Assembly (NCBI GenBank): GCA_903907995.1
Contig: CAIVQH010000041.1
Coordinates: 186,001-250,000 of the forward strand
Length of the DNA stretch: 64,000 nt
Direction of reading: 5' to 3'
DNA from: an uncultured Verrucomicrobiota bacterium
Lineage (GTDB): Bacteria; Verrucomicrobiota; Verrucomicrobiia; Limisphaerales; UBA9464
Under the pieces are notes generated by a model that saw nothing but the letters and a program-made list of their open reading frames with translations, did no database searches and was not told where the DNA came from. The stretch's first letter is position 1. Each line of letters opens with the position of its first letter. Shown in pieces: positions 45,151 through 54,365 of this stretch. Both the position numbers and the translations under genes were made by a program.

Positions 45151-45357
45151 ATGGAAACGACGGTCACGGCCAACGGCAGAAAACTGCCGCTGGCCCTTCC
45201 CTGCACTTTGGAAGCGTTCCTCGTCGGTCAGGGGTTGCTCCCTCGGAGTGTTGTGGTGGAGCTCAATGGTGAGGCGGTGGCTCCCTCTGAATTCAGCGGT
45301 CGCCAGCTTCAGGCCGGTGACCGTCTGGAAATAGTGAAAATCGTGGCGGGCGGCTGA
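45151..45357 (+). CDS. thiS: Sulfur carrier protein ThiS
   Basis: ATG 45151 (METTVTANGRKLPLALP) gives 68 residues with the ubiquitin-like ThiS pattern: VVVELNGEAVAPSEF, LQAGDRLEIVKIVAGG, and the essential C-terminal Gly-Gly that is adenylated and thiocarboxylated. It supplies sulfur for the thiazole part of thiamine. Unusually, thiG, thiF and thiE are not next to it. It follows rlmI by 13 nt. Confidence 0.9.
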   Translation: METTVTANGRKLPLALPCTLEAFLVGQGLLPRSVVVELNGEAVAPSEFSGRQLQAGDRLEIVKIVAGG

Positions 45358-45461
45358 AGCCGGAGGACGCGTCAATCGAAGGCACGGGTCGGAAAGATAA
45401 AACGGCATTCACCCAAAGATTTTTCGCGGTACTTTTCTTTGGCTGGCGTGTTTCAGGGTGC

Positions 45462-46226
45462 ATGAAACTTCCCTGTCCCCGATTCCTTCGGACCTCCACC
45501 AAGCTTGGTCTGACCGCCTTGTTATTTGCCGTGTCACTCCAAGCCCAAGACAATTCGCCGGCAAGCCAACCGAGTTCGTCTTCGCCAGGGCCACGCACAG
45601 TACCTCTCAGCAGACCTTTGCCACCCGAATGGCCCCGGTTCAGCCTTGATTTCCCCGGCGGCACTCCGGAGGAACTAATAGTCCTGATGGCCAAAGCCTC
45701 AGGCCACCCGGTTAATGCCATCATCCCGGACGACCGCGCCGACTTGCGTCTGCCCAAATTGAAACTGACCGATGTGACCGCGCCGGACGTGTTTCAGGCC
45801 CTGGAATTGGCCACTCAGAAAGTAGTGACGATAGGGCCGATAAATAGCCCTCAGTCACGTGTGAACACATCAATCGGCTTCCGCCAAGCAAACGGCGTAT
45901 CTACCGGGGATCCGGTCTGGTTTTTTCGCTGCGAAGGATGCGACCTGGCAAAACCAGTCCCCATCCCCAGCACGATTCAAGTCTTCAGCCTGACCCGTTT
46001 CCTGGGCAAACCCGACCAAGGGCTTCATTCCGTCGAGGACATCACCACGGCGATCCACACCGGTTGGAAGATGCAGCAGATCGACCCGATGCCGGAACTC
46101 AGCTACCACAAGGAAACCCAGCTCCTGATCGCCGTGGGACCGGCCCAGCAGCTGACGCTGATAGCGGATGTGCTCAAGCAGTTGGAGCCAACGTCGTCCG
46201 CTCCGGCCGCGCCCAAATCGAAATAG
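45462..46226 (+). CDS. Secreted secretin-N/STN-like protein
   Basis: The 254-residue protein has a signal peptide (residues about 1-28: LGLTALLFAVSLQAQ). A domain at about 55-115 (FSLDFPGGTPEELIVLMAKA, IIPDDRADLRLPKLKLTDVT) resembles the STN/secretin N0 fold. The last 50 residues (YHKETQLLIAVGPAQQLTLI) resemble secretin N-domain half-motifs of the TNSLIV...A type. There is no secretin beta-barrel, so this is a free periplasmic fragment-like protein. An ECF sigma gene follows 69 nt downstream on the same strand, and a signalling link is possible but unproven. Confidence 0.55.
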   Translation: MKLPCPRFLRTSTKLGLTALLFAVSLQAQDNSPASQPSSSSPGPRTVPLSRPLPPEWPRFSLDFPGGTPEELIVLMAKASGHPVNAIIPDDRADLRLPKLKLTDVTAPDVFQALELATQKVVTIGPINSPQSRVNTSIGFRQANGVSTGDPVWFFRCEGCDLAKPVPIPSTIQVFSLTRFLGKPDQGLHSVEDITTAIHTGWKMQQIDPMPELSYHKETQLLIAVGPAQQLTLIADVLKQLEPTSSAPAAPKSK

Positions 46227-46295
46227 GGCATTTGCGGACGCCACATTCGTGCCCAGCCCGCTGTCAGTGTTCGCATTTCGGGAAGCTATGTTTCC

Positions 46296-46946
46296 GTGCC
46301 TCGTGCGCTCGTCAGCCCGCTCCTTGAGGCGTTCGTTTCGGTGCCTTCCACCGTGACCGCACCTGTCGCAGCCCTCAATTCCGGTCCTGATGGGCAGGTC
46401 GCTTTGCTGACGACCGGGATGGCCCGTGGCGACGAGATGGCTTGGCGGGAATTTCATGCGCTCTACTTCGACCGGTTGCTCCGCTACCTGCTGGTAGTCA
46501 CCGGCGGCAGCGAGGAAAATGCCCGCGAAGCGCTCCAGCAGACCCTGATCCGCGTCTGCCGCCATGCGCGGCGCTTTGACCGGGAGGAAGTGTTCTGGAG
46601 CTGGCTCACCGTGCTCGCCCGCAGTGCCGTGGTGGATGGCACCCGCCGCCGCAGCCGTTACGCGACGCTCCTCGCCGGCTACGCCCGGGAACTGCTCGGC
46701 CACCCGCCGGAACCTGTCCCGGATACCCGGCAGATGTGGGAAGCCGGCCTAAACCGGGCGCTTGCCGAACTGTCCCCGGAAGAACGCGGCCTGCTCACGG
46801 CCAAGTACCAGGAGAGCCAGACCATGGCCGAGATCGCCACCCAAACCGGCATGACACCCCGGGCGGTGGAATCGCGCCTCGGCCGAATCCGGGCCGAACT
46901 CAGAACCCGCCTACTACGCCAGTTGCGCCATGAAGAATCTCCCTGA
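46296..46946 (+). CDS. ECF-type RNA polymerase sigma factor
   Basis: The 216-residue product has region 2 (MARGDEMAWREFHALYFDRL, NAREALQQTLIRVCRHARRF, VFWSWLTVLARSAVVDGTRR) and region 4 (LAELSPEERGLLTAKYQESQ, MAEIATQTGMTPRAVESRLG). The GTG start at 46296 is uncertain; GTG 46341 gives a length closer to the family norm, and the fold itself begins near QVALLTTG. It overlaps the following membrane-protein gene by 17 nt, the typical arrangement of a sigma factor with its membrane-bound regulator. Confidence 0.88.
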   Translation: MPRALVSPLLEAFVSVPSTVTAPVAALNSGPDGQVALLTTGMARGDEMAWREFHALYFDRLLRYLLVVTGGSEENAREALQQTLIRVCRHARRFDREEVFWSWLTVLARSAVVDGTRRRSRYATLLAGYARELLGHPPEPVPDTRQMWEAGLNRALAELSPEERGLLTAKYQESQTMAEIATQTGMTPRAVESRLGRIRAELRTRLLRQLRHEESP

Positions 46947-47403
46947 AAGCAACCCGCTGCTCGCCGAACTGCTGGCCACGCCCGAGGCGGACCAATTTCG
47001 TTCCCAGACACTGCAGCAGGTGATCGGTTGCGCCCACACACGCCGCCGCGCCCGGGCCCGTAATCGGCTGCTGAAGCAGGCGATTGCTCCGATCCTCATT
47101 GCGTCCTTGGCATTTGCCGCCTTCCACCGCCCTGCCCCATCGAAGGCGTTGCCATTCCAACTGGTCGTCACCCAACCCTTACCGGACCAACAGCAAGTCC
47201 ATACCGCAGTGGCCAATATACAACTGATTGAGACGACCGGCAGCGGCTTCACCCTCGTGACCACCGATCTGGCCCATCCCGTAAGGCCGGTTTCGGATCA
47301 GGAGCTGTTGGCACTATTTCCTGGGCGTCCGCGCGCGCTCGTGACCGACGCCGAGGGACATTATCGCCTGCTCTTTCTTGATCAGGCACCGCCAACTGAA
47401 TGA
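46930..47403 (+). CDS. Membrane protein, putative partner of the ECF sigma
   Basis: I recognise no named family. The 157-residue protein has a cytosolic N-terminus of about 48 residues with a basic patch (HTRRRARARNRLLKQ), one transmembrane helix, IAPILIASLAFAAF (about 51-64), and a periplasmic C-terminal part (FQLVVTQPLPDQQQVHTAVA, ALVTDAEGHYRLLFL). Size, topology and the 17-nt overlap with the sigma gene suggest an anti-sigma role, although no zinc-binding ZAS motif (H-x3-C-x2-C) is present. Confidence 0.6.
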   Translation: MKNLPESNPLLAELLATPEADQFRSQTLQQVIGCAHTRRRARARNRLLKQAIAPILIASLAFAAFHRPAPSKALPFQLVVTQPLPDQQQVHTAVANIQLIETTGSGFTLVTTDLAHPVRPVSDQELLALFPGRPRALVTDAEGHYRLLFLDQAPPTE

Positions 47404-47459
47404 TCGCTGCCGACGGTCAGGCATGGTCGCCTTCCGCCTGGGAGAGAACCGGTCGGCTC

Positions 47460-48956
47460 TCAGCTCCCGAGTTGTTCCCGCAGCGCCGTCTTGAGGATCT
47501 TCCCTGTCGCGTTGCGCGGCAGCGCCGGCAGCACCACCACGCGCTTGGGCAGCTTGTAGTCGGCCAGATGCTCGCGGAGGAAGGCCAGCAGCGCCTTTTC
47601 TTCAAAAATCACACCCTCATCCAGGCTGACGAACGCCACCGGCCGTTCGCCGCGGCGGTCGCAGGGTTCGCCCACGACGGCCGCCTCACGGATGCCCTTG
47701 AACCGGTAGATAACCTCCTCGATCTCGCGGGGATAGACGTTGATGCCGTTCGGCTTCAGCATGTCCTTCTTCCGGTCGGTCACGGCGTAATAGCCATCGC
47801 CCAACCGCCGGTGGCCGATGTCCCCGGTACGGAGCCAGCCGTTGACGAGCGTCTCGGCGGTTTTTTCGGGCGCATTCCAGTAGCCCCGCATGACGTTGCC
47901 GCCCCGGACGCAGATTTCGCCGTCCACACCGTCCGGCAGGATATTCCCCGCCTCGTCCTGGATGGAAATTTCCACCCCCGGAATCGCCACTCCAATAGTG
48001 CCGGCAATCCACGGGCCGGTGACCGGATTGACCGAGACTACTGGGCTGGCCTCGCTCAAGCCGTAGCCCTCAATCAGAGGAACCTTGGGATGGCGGGCGT
48101 TGAAGGAATTCAGGATTTCCGCCGGCAACGGCCCCGCCCCGCTGATGCAGAGGCGCAGCGGCAGTTCCACGCCGGGAGGCAGCATGGCGAGCACGCGAAA
48201 GAGCGCGGCCATCGCCGGCAATACCGAACCCTGATTTTGCAGCATTTCCTGCAGCATCGCCTTGGCCGGATGCACCGACCGGATAAGCACGATGGACCCG
48301 CCGGTCAGCAACGGCGTAAGGATGCAAACGGTGAGCATGAAGCTGTGAAACATCGGCAGCAGGAGCACGAACCGGTCAAAATCCACCACCCGCAGGATTT
48401 CCCGGACGCTGTCCACATTGTGCAGCAGATTCCCGTGGGAAAGCATCGCCCCCTTGGGCCGACCGGTCGTTCCGCTCGTATAGATTAGCACCGCCAGATC
48501 TTCCTCCGTTCGGTTCAGAGCGGCGGTGGGGAACGATTCTGAAGTCGGTGGGTGCTCCGGCAGTTCCTCGACCACCAGCAGGCGCAGGCCCGGCCGAGCG
48601 GCAGCCAATTCGGCAAAAGCCTCGGTCAGAGCCGTTTCGGAAATCAGCACGTCAATCCCGGCATCCGCGAGCATGTAGCCGACCTCGCCCGGCTTCAGGA
48701 AGTTGTTGATCGGGACCGCCACCGCCCCCGCCCCCAGCACCCCGAACAACACGGAGACGAATTCTGGCCGGTTCTTGAGCCAGATGCCCACGCGATCCCC
48801 GGGTTGGACCTCGAAGCGACCCGCCAGTTCCCGCGCCAGCCAGGCGGCCGACCGGGCGAAGTGCGCGTAGGAAAACTGCGCGTCACCCCAATATAACGCC
48901 GGTTTTTCCGCGTGAGCAGACGCGGAAACGGCGAAGGCGACGGCGAGATTGTTCAT
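47460..48956 (-). CDS. AMP-forming acyl-CoA ligase
   Basis: ATG 48956 (MNNLAVAFAVSASAHAEKPA) gives 498 residues. ANL-superfamily motifs are complete: P-loop-like YTSGTTGRPKGAM (about 170), YGLSEASP (about 300), GWLRTGDIG, DRKKDMLKPNG and the C-terminal catalytic Lys in LPRNATGKILK. It activates a carboxylic acid as acyl-AMP and then as the CoA thioester; a long-chain fatty acid is the likeliest substrate by overall similarity. It diverges from rseP across a 139-bp gap. Confidence 0.9.
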   Translation of the reverse strand: MNNLAVAFAVSASAHAEKPALYWGDAQFSYAHFARSAAWLARELAGRFEVQPGDRVGIWLKNRPEFVSVLFGVLGAGAVAVPINNFLKPGEVGYMLADAGIDVLISETALTEAFAELAAARPGLRLLVVEELPEHPPTSESFPTAALNRTEEDLAVLIYTSGTTGRPKGAMLSHGNLLHNVDSVREILRVVDFDRFVLLLPMFHSFMLTVCILTPLLTGGSIVLIRSVHPAKAMLQEMLQNQGSVLPAMAALFRVLAMLPPGVELPLRLCISGAGPLPAEILNSFNARHPKVPLIEGYGLSEASPVVSVNPVTGPWIAGTIGVAIPGVEISIQDEAGNILPDGVDGEICVRGGNVMRGYWNAPEKTAETLVNGWLRTGDIGHRRLGDGYYAVTDRKKDMLKPNGINVYPREIEEVIYRFKGIREAAVVGEPCDRRGERPVAFVSLDEGVIFEEKALLAFLREHLADYKLPKRVVVLPALPRNATGKILKTALREQLGS

Positions 48957-49095
48957 CGATGGAGCGGTGCAGTTGAAAACGGCGGCCGTATCTCCGTCAA
49001 GCGGACGCCTTAGGGAATTGTGGGTTTTGAACATTTATGCACGCAAGTTGCCATACAGCCGGCACGGCACTAGCTTTGCACGCGATCAATCCGGC

Positions 49096-50550
49096 ATGAG
49101 CAATATCAACGCCATCCTTAAAGTCGTCCTCATTCTGTTTGAGGTCGTCCTGCTGTTTAACTGCATCATTTTTGTGCACGAACTGGGCCATTTCCTCGCC
49201 GCTCGGTGGCGTGGAATGGTGGTGGATCGCTTCAGTATCTGGTTTGGTAAACCGCTCTGGCAGAAGAAGATTGGAAAAGTGGTTTGGTCGCTGGGGTCCA
49301 TTCCGCTCGGCGGATTCGTGTCCCTGCCCCAGATGGCGCCCATGGAATGGATGGAAGGCCGCGTGCTAGATAACGGCCAACCGCTTACGCCGGCCAAGCC
49401 CATCGACAAGATCATCGTCGCGCTCGCTGGGCCTCTGTTCAGCATCGGATTGGCATTCGTCATCGCCAACCTGGTCTGGTTCGTCGGCAGGCCAGTGAGC
49501 GAGTCCGAGACCACCACGGTCATCGGCTACGTCGCCAAGGATTCCCCTGCGGCCCGCTCCGGCCTACGGGCTGGCGACCGGATACTCTCAGTGGATGGAC
49601 ACCCGGTTTCCCGTTTCATCGGCATGGGCGATTCCGTTACCTGGTGGGTCGTCGCCAGCGAGGGACGGACCGTGAAGGTGGACGTGGAGCGGGACGGCAA
49701 GCGGCTTACCATGGAACCCGAGCCCACCCGCGACCCGGTCAAAGCCTGGCATCGGGAAAACTTGCGGCAGCTCAAGATCGCCCCCGCTGAAACGCCCATG
49801 GTGGGTGAAGTCACCCCCGGCAGCCCGGCCGAACGGGCCGGCCTGAAACCCAGCGACCTGCTGGTCGCCGTGAATGGCGTGCCGCTGCTGCATTCGAACA
49901 TGCTTTCTGACTATCTCCGGGAACACGGTACCGAAGCGGTCCGCCTGACCGTCCATCGCGGCAAGGAAGTCCTTGAGACCCAGGTGACCCCCGAAATTCC
50001 GGTGGCGGGCGGTGTGGAACACAATCCTATGATCGGCATCATCTGGGACCAGACCGGTCCGCTGGACATGTCCTACCCCAGCCCTTGGGAACAGGTTTCA
50101 GGCGTGGTCGGGAACATGTTCAACACGTTCCAGGCCTTGCTGTCCCCGAAGTCGGACGTCAAGCCGCAGCACCTGTCGGGACCGGTTGGTATCCTGCGCA
50201 TCTACTATCTGGTGTTTGAAAACGAGCACGCCTGGCGCATGGCGCTTTGGTTCAGCGTCCTGCTCAACGTGAACCTCGCCCTCCTCAATCTGCTGCCCAT
50301 TCCGATGTTGGACGGCGGCCACATCGTGCTGGGTTTGGCCGAGTTTGTCCGCCGTCGTCCCCTGAGTGAACCGGTGGTCCGGTGGGTTCAGACCATCGGG
50401 GCCACGGCCGTCATCGGTTTCATCCTGTACGTGACCACGTTTGACCTCGTGGGAATGCGTGGATCGTCGCCCGAGGAGGCCAAGCTGCCCCGCGAGAAGC
50501 TGCGCTTCGCCACCCCGGCCAGCGGCATCACCCCCGCTCCGGCAAAATAG
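49096..50550 (+). CDS. rseP: Site-2 intramembrane protease RseP
   Basis: ATG 49096 (MSNINAILKVVLILFEVVLL) gives 484 residues. It has the zinc motif HELGHFLAA (HExxH, in the first transmembrane region) and the second metal-ligand motif LLPIPMLDGGHIV near the C-terminus. Two PDZ domains lie between (GYVAKDSPAARSGLRAGDRI and GEVTPGSPAERAGLKPSDLL). It cleaves membrane-anchored anti-sigma factors and remnant signal peptides. It lies 59 nt before ispG; in many bacteria dxr precedes rseP, but dxr is not here. Confidence 0.94.
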   Translation: MSNINAILKVVLILFEVVLLFNCIIFVHELGHFLAARWRGMVVDRFSIWFGKPLWQKKIGKVVWSLGSIPLGGFVSLPQMAPMEWMEGRVLDNGQPLTPAKPIDKIIVALAGPLFSIGLAFVIANLVWFVGRPVSESETTTVIGYVAKDSPAARSGLRAGDRILSVDGHPVSRFIGMGDSVTWWVVASEGRTVKVDVERDGKRLTMEPEPTRDPVKAWHRENLRQLKIAPAETPMVGEVTPGSPAERAGLKPSDLLVAVNGVPLLHSNMLSDYLREHGTEAVRLTVHRGKEVLETQVTPEIPVAGGVEHNPMIGIIWDQTGPLDMSYPSPWEQVSGVVGNMFNTFQALLSPKSDVKPQHLSGPVGILRIYYLVFENEHAWRMALWFSVLLNVNLALLNLLPIPMLDGGHIVLGLAEFVRRRPLSEPVVRWVQTIGATAVIGFILYVTTFDLVGMRGSSPEEAKLPREKLRFATPASGITPAPAK

Positions 50551-50609
50551 CCACGCGTCAACATCGTTGACGCTTCGCCCCGCCTTGGTCTTTAGAATGG
50601 GCTGACGAG

Positions 50610-52403
50610 ATGAAGTATTGCCCGTCGGTTTGGAATTTCTCACGCCGGCCCACCCGCGAAGTCGTGGTGGGTGATCCCGCGCATGGTGGCGTCGCCATCG
50701 GTGGCACGCAACCGGTCGTGAAGCAGTCCATGATCACCTGCGACACCATGGACACCGCCGCTTCGGTCCGGCAGACGCTGGATCTCGTGGCAGTGGGCTG
50801 CCAGATCGTGCGCATCACCGCGCCCACCGTGAAGGACGCGGCCAATCTGGAGAACATCGTGCGTGAACTGCGCGCCTGCGGTTGCCGGGTGCCGATCGTG
50901 GCCGACATCCATTTCAAGCCCGAGGCCGCGATGGAGGCCGTGAAGTGGGTCGAGAAGGTCCGGGTGAATCCCGGCAACTACGCCGACTCGAAGAAGTTCG
51001 CCGTCAAAGAATACACCGACGACGCCTACGCCGAGGAGCTGAAGCGGATCGAGGAAAAGTTCACCCCGCTCGTGCTGGAGGCCAAGCGCCTCGGCCGTTC
51101 CCTGCGTATCGGCACCAACCACGGTTCGCTGAGCGACCGCATCATGAACCGCTACGGCGACTCGCCGCTCGGCATGGTGGAGAGCGCGCTGGAGTTCGCC
51201 CGCATCGCCCGCAAGCACGGCTTCCACAACTTCGTATTCTCGATGAAGTCATCGAACCCGAAGGTCATGATCGAGTGCTACCGGCTGCTGGTCACCCGCC
51301 TCGAACAGGAAGGGCCGGACTGGAACTACCCGCTGCACCTCGGCGTGACCGAGGCCGGCGAGGGCGAGGATGGCCGGATCAAGTCCGCCATCGGCATCGG
51401 TTCCCTGCTCTGCGACGGCATCGGCGACACCATCCGCGTATCGCTCACCGAGGATAGCCCGCGTGAGATCGCCGTGTGTAACGACCTGGTCGCGCAGATC
51501 CCGCTGCTGGCGAACACCCGGGCAAAGCTGGCCGAGCTGCCGCTCAGCTACGATCCCTTCCATTACGAACGCCGTGAATCCACCGAGGCCGACCTCGGGG
51601 ATGTGAAGGCCGGCGGCGAGCAGACCGTCCGCGTCGTGGTCACGCAGGCCACCTTCGACAAGGTCGCTCCGAAGATTTCCCCCAAGGCCGATGTGAAGCC
51701 CGAGGGCATCTACGAGGATCTCAATGTCCTCGAACTCGACCCGACGCAGCCGCTGACGATCGAGCAGATCAACTGCGACACCCAGCTCGTGACCGTGGCC
51801 GACGGCGTCGCGCTGCCGCCCATCACCGCCTTCCGCCTGCTGGCCGCGAAGCTGGCCCAGCTCGGCCGCCGCAACCCGATCCTGCTGAAGGATTGCCTCG
51901 TTTTTGAGCCGGTGCCGCTGTCCCCCGAGATCGCCCTGCTCCGCGCCGCGGTGAACATCGGCTCCCTGCTAGCGGACGGCATCGGCGACGCCATCCTGGT
52001 GCGCGGTGAATCGGGTGCCGGCCAATCGCTGCGGCTCGCCTTCAATATCCTGCAGGCGGCCGGCTGCCGCTCGTTCAAGACCGATTACGTGGCCTGCCCG
52101 AGCTGTGGCCGCACGTTGTTCAACCTGCAGACGGTCACCGCGCGCATCAAGGCGCGCACCGATCATCTCAAGGGAGTGAAGATCGCCATCATGGGCTGCA
52201 TCGTGAACGGCCCCGGGGAGATGGCCGACGCCGATTTCGGCTACGTGGGCGGCGCCCCGAACAAGATCAACCTCTATGTCGGCAAGAAGCCGGTGAAGTT
52301 CAACATCCCCGAAGCCGAGGCCGTGGACCGCCTCGTGGACCTCATCAAGGAACACGGGAAGTGGGTGGAGGCGGAAGGGGCCGAACCAGTTCCTGCGGCT
52401 TAA
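50610..52403 (+). CDS. ispG: HMBPP synthase IspG (long form)
   Basis: The 597-residue protein catalyses the penultimate MEP-pathway step, MEcPP to HMBPP, using a [4Fe-4S] cluster. The N-terminal TIM barrel shows VKQSMITCDTMD, QIVRITAPTVKDA, PIVADIHFKP and KVRVNPGNYAD. The C-terminal cluster domain holds CPSCGRTLF (about 496-504) and MGCIVNGPGEMADADFGYVG (about 527-546), with three Cys and the usual Glu ligand. A roughly 200-residue insert between the two parts makes it the long form known from Chlamydiae, Bacteroidetes and plants. It ends at a strong hairpin terminator. Confidence 0.96.
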   Translation: MKYCPSVWNFSRRPTREVVVGDPAHGGVAIGGTQPVVKQSMITCDTMDTAASVRQTLDLVAVGCQIVRITAPTVKDAANLENIVRELRACGCRVPIVADIHFKPEAAMEAVKWVEKVRVNPGNYADSKKFAVKEYTDDAYAEELKRIEEKFTPLVLEAKRLGRSLRIGTNHGSLSDRIMNRYGDSPLGMVESALEFARIARKHGFHNFVFSMKSSNPKVMIECYRLLVTRLEQEGPDWNYPLHLGVTEAGEGEDGRIKSAIGIGSLLCDGIGDTIRVSLTEDSPREIAVCNDLVAQIPLLANTRAKLAELPLSYDPFHYERRESTEADLGDVKAGGEQTVRVVVTQATFDKVAPKISPKADVKPEGIYEDLNVLELDPTQPLTIEQINCDTQLVTVADGVALPPITAFRLLAAKLAQLGRRNPILLKDCLVFEPVPLSPEIALLRAAVNIGSLLADGIGDAILVRGESGAGQSLRLAFNILQAAGCRSFKTDYVACPSCGRTLFNLQTVTARIKARTDHLKGVKIAIMGCIVNGPGEMADADFGYVGGAPNKINLYVGKKPVKFNIPEAEAVDRLVDLIKEHGKWVEAEGAEPVPAA

Positions 52404-52432
52404 ACGCCCAAGGCCCACCTTCCAAGAAAGCA

Positions 52433-52461
52433 AAAAGGCCAGCCTCGTCGGCTGGCCTTTT
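52433..52461. terminator. Bidirectional rho-independent terminator
   Basis: AAAAGGCCAGCC (52433-52444), the loop TCGTC, then GGCTGGCCTTTT (52450-52461) form a perfect 12-bp stem with an A-tract before it and a T-tract after it. It sits between the stop codons of ispG (plus) and the hydrolase gene (minus) and should work in both directions. Confidence 0.92.
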
Positions 52462-52480
52462 CTTGATTACCTACCGCGAA

Positions 52481-53245
52481 TCAACGGCTGTGCTTCAGCA
52501 GCCAGTCGTAGAACGTGGGCTCGTTGTAGGCGTGGGTCCACGAGTCATGGCCGTCCTCGGGATAGACCGTGAGCTGGATGTCGGTGACGCCGGCCTTCTT
52601 GAATGCGTCCACCATGCGTTCGCTCTCCGAGAGAGCCACGACGTTGTCCTTCCCGCCGTGAAACGCCCAAACCCCGAGCGTCTTCAGCGCCTCACGCTGC
52701 GTCGGCAGGAGAGTACGGATGCGTTCGCCGCCGCCACAGACTGGCGCGACCGCCGCAAAGCGTTCGGGATGCTTGGAGGCGAGGCTCCACGTGCCGTAGC
52801 CGCCCATGCTCAGTCCGGTGACGTAGATACGGTGGGGATCCACTCCCAAATTGGCCTGAAGCTTATCAATGAGGCTCATCAAAGCATCGTCGTCCCATAC
52901 CTGCCCTTCCGGGCATTGGGGCGAGACGAGGATGAAGGGAAATTCGCGTCCGGCGGCAACAAGCTTGGGCGGACCATGTTTGGCCACGACCGCGAGGTTG
53001 GTACCCCGCTCACCCGCACCGTGGAGGAAAAGCACCAGAGGAAACTTGGTCTCATGGTCAGTGTAATAATTCTTGGGCAGGTAGAGCAGATATTCCAAGT
53101 GGTTGGTCTTGCTGACCACCGCTGTAAAACTCTGTGATGTCTGGGCACCGGCCCGCGGCTTCGGCAGGCATTGGGTCCTGGCACAGCCCGTGAGCAGGGC
53201 AACCGTGGTTAAAAGAACAACAAGGGATTTCACGGCCCACACCAT
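52481..53245 (-). CDS. Lipoprotein alpha/beta hydrolase
   Basis: ATG 53245 (MVWAVKSLVVLLTTVALLTG) followed by Cys gives 254 residues with a lipobox, LLTGC, so a lipid-anchored envelope protein is predicted. The hydrolase fold has LVLFLHGAGERG (oxyanion region), the nucleophile Ser in GLSMGGYG, Asp in GGKDNVV and His in EDGHDSW. Of the related families, the prolyl-oligopeptidase/feruloyl-esterase-like phospholipase/carboxylesterase group fits best. The substrate is unknown. Confidence 0.85.
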   Translation of the reverse strand: MVWAVKSLVVLLTTVALLTGCARTQCLPKPRAGAQTSQSFTAVVSKTNHLEYLLYLPKNYYTDHETKFPLVLFLHGAGERGTNLAVVAKHGPPKLVAAGREFPFILVSPQCPEGQVWDDDALMSLIDKLQANLGVDPHRIYVTGLSMGGYGTWSLASKHPERFAAVAPVCGGGERIRTLLPTQREALKTLGVWAFHGGKDNVVALSESERMVDAFKKAGVTDIQLTVYPEDGHDSWTHAYNEPTFYDWLLKHSR

Positions 53246-53341
53246 GACCGTGAGAACCTCGTCGCGCCAAGGAGAGAAACGGGGTTCGGATGAACCTGGC
53301 ATCAGCCGCTCAGAACCCGACGCCCCACGTTCCCCAAGCCC

Positions 53342-54193
53342 TCACTCTTCAATCACCCGGATCGTCCAGAAATCGTCGGAAAGGTTTTCGGTCATCAGGT
53401 AGGCATAAGGGATCGTGAAATAGCCTTTCTTCCCCCATTTCGGTCCCCAGGAATTGCGCACAATGAACCGCTGCGCCGCGTCGTCGTAGCCAACCGCAAG
53501 CACCGCGTGCCCACCCACCACCGTTTCCGTCGAGGCGGGCATGTTAAGATCACCCGACTTGGCCATGGCGGCGCTTTCAAAGGCGTCATAGACCGTGAAG
53601 CCGAAGACGAACGGGTAGCCCGCCGCCAGGCATCCCTTCATCTGGCTCAGGCTGCGGCTGACGCGCTGGTAGTTGAGCACCTGGTGCTTCAGGGCTTCGG
53701 TGTAGCAGCCGGTCGCCGGCTTCAGTGCGGGCTTCGCGCCGGCGAGCCAGATGTTGGTGTTGGGGTCGGCCGGGGTGTCGTCGTAGGGCCACACGGTCTC
53801 GGGACAGACCCCGAGCTTGTTGGCGCTTTTCACCCCGTCGCGGATCTGGGCGCCATTGTCCTGCGTGACGGAATGCTCCATCTCGCGCTCGTTGAAATAG
53901 ATGAACAGCCGGGACGGCGTGAACACGGTTTTCGCCTGCCTGAGCAGGTCGAACTCGATGGCGGCGGCGATGGCATTGGCCGTGCAGGAACCGATGCGGC
54001 CCTGATCATAGACCGTCTTGGGGCAGGCCTTGCGCAGGTCAACCTTGGCCGGCAGCGGCCCGAGCTTGGCCAGGGGTGCGCCATAGACCTGGTCACGCTG
54101 GTCGGGAAGGTCCGGGGACCAGCCGTAGTGGGCGATTTTCCGGGGCACGGGAGCGGTGGTGACAGAGCCGGTGTTTTTGGCGTTTTTGCTCAT
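53342..54193 (-). CDS. C1-family papain-like cysteine peptidase
   Basis: The 283-residue protein shows the papain triad: Cys in QGRIGSCTANA (about 70), His in VVGGHAVLAVGYDD (about 225) and Asn in RNSWGPKWGKKGYF (about 245). The pattern DLRKACPKTVYDQGRIGSCT places it with bacterial C1 proteins lacking the usual propeptide. No signal peptide is visible (MSKNAKNTGSVTT...), so it is cytosolic or exported by an unrecognised route. It lies 172 nt downstream of kpsF. Confidence 0.88.
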   Translation of the reverse strand: MSKNAKNTGSVTTAPVPRKIAHYGWSPDLPDQRDQVYGAPLAKLGPLPAKVDLRKACPKTVYDQGRIGSCTANAIAAAIEFDLLRQAKTVFTPSRLFIYFNEREMEHSVTQDNGAQIRDGVKSANKLGVCPETVWPYDDTPADPNTNIWLAGAKPALKPATGCYTEALKHQVLNYQRVSRSLSQMKGCLAAGYPFVFGFTVYDAFESAAMAKSGDLNMPASTETVVGGHAVLAVGYDDAAQRFIVRNSWGPKWGKKGYFTIPYAYLMTENLSDDFWTIRVIEE

Positions 54194-54365
54194 GGGATGT
54201 CCTGCTGGAAGTGGAGGCCGTGGTGAAATGATCCTTTGTGTTGTCCATGAGAGAGCGTCCGAAAAGCCCGGTCAAGAGCGCTTTGGGTGACATTTTCCCC
54301 TCCCGGAAGCACCGACAATTATCATTCGCAGCGTCGTCGGGACGGCTCCCCACCCCCTGACGGCA

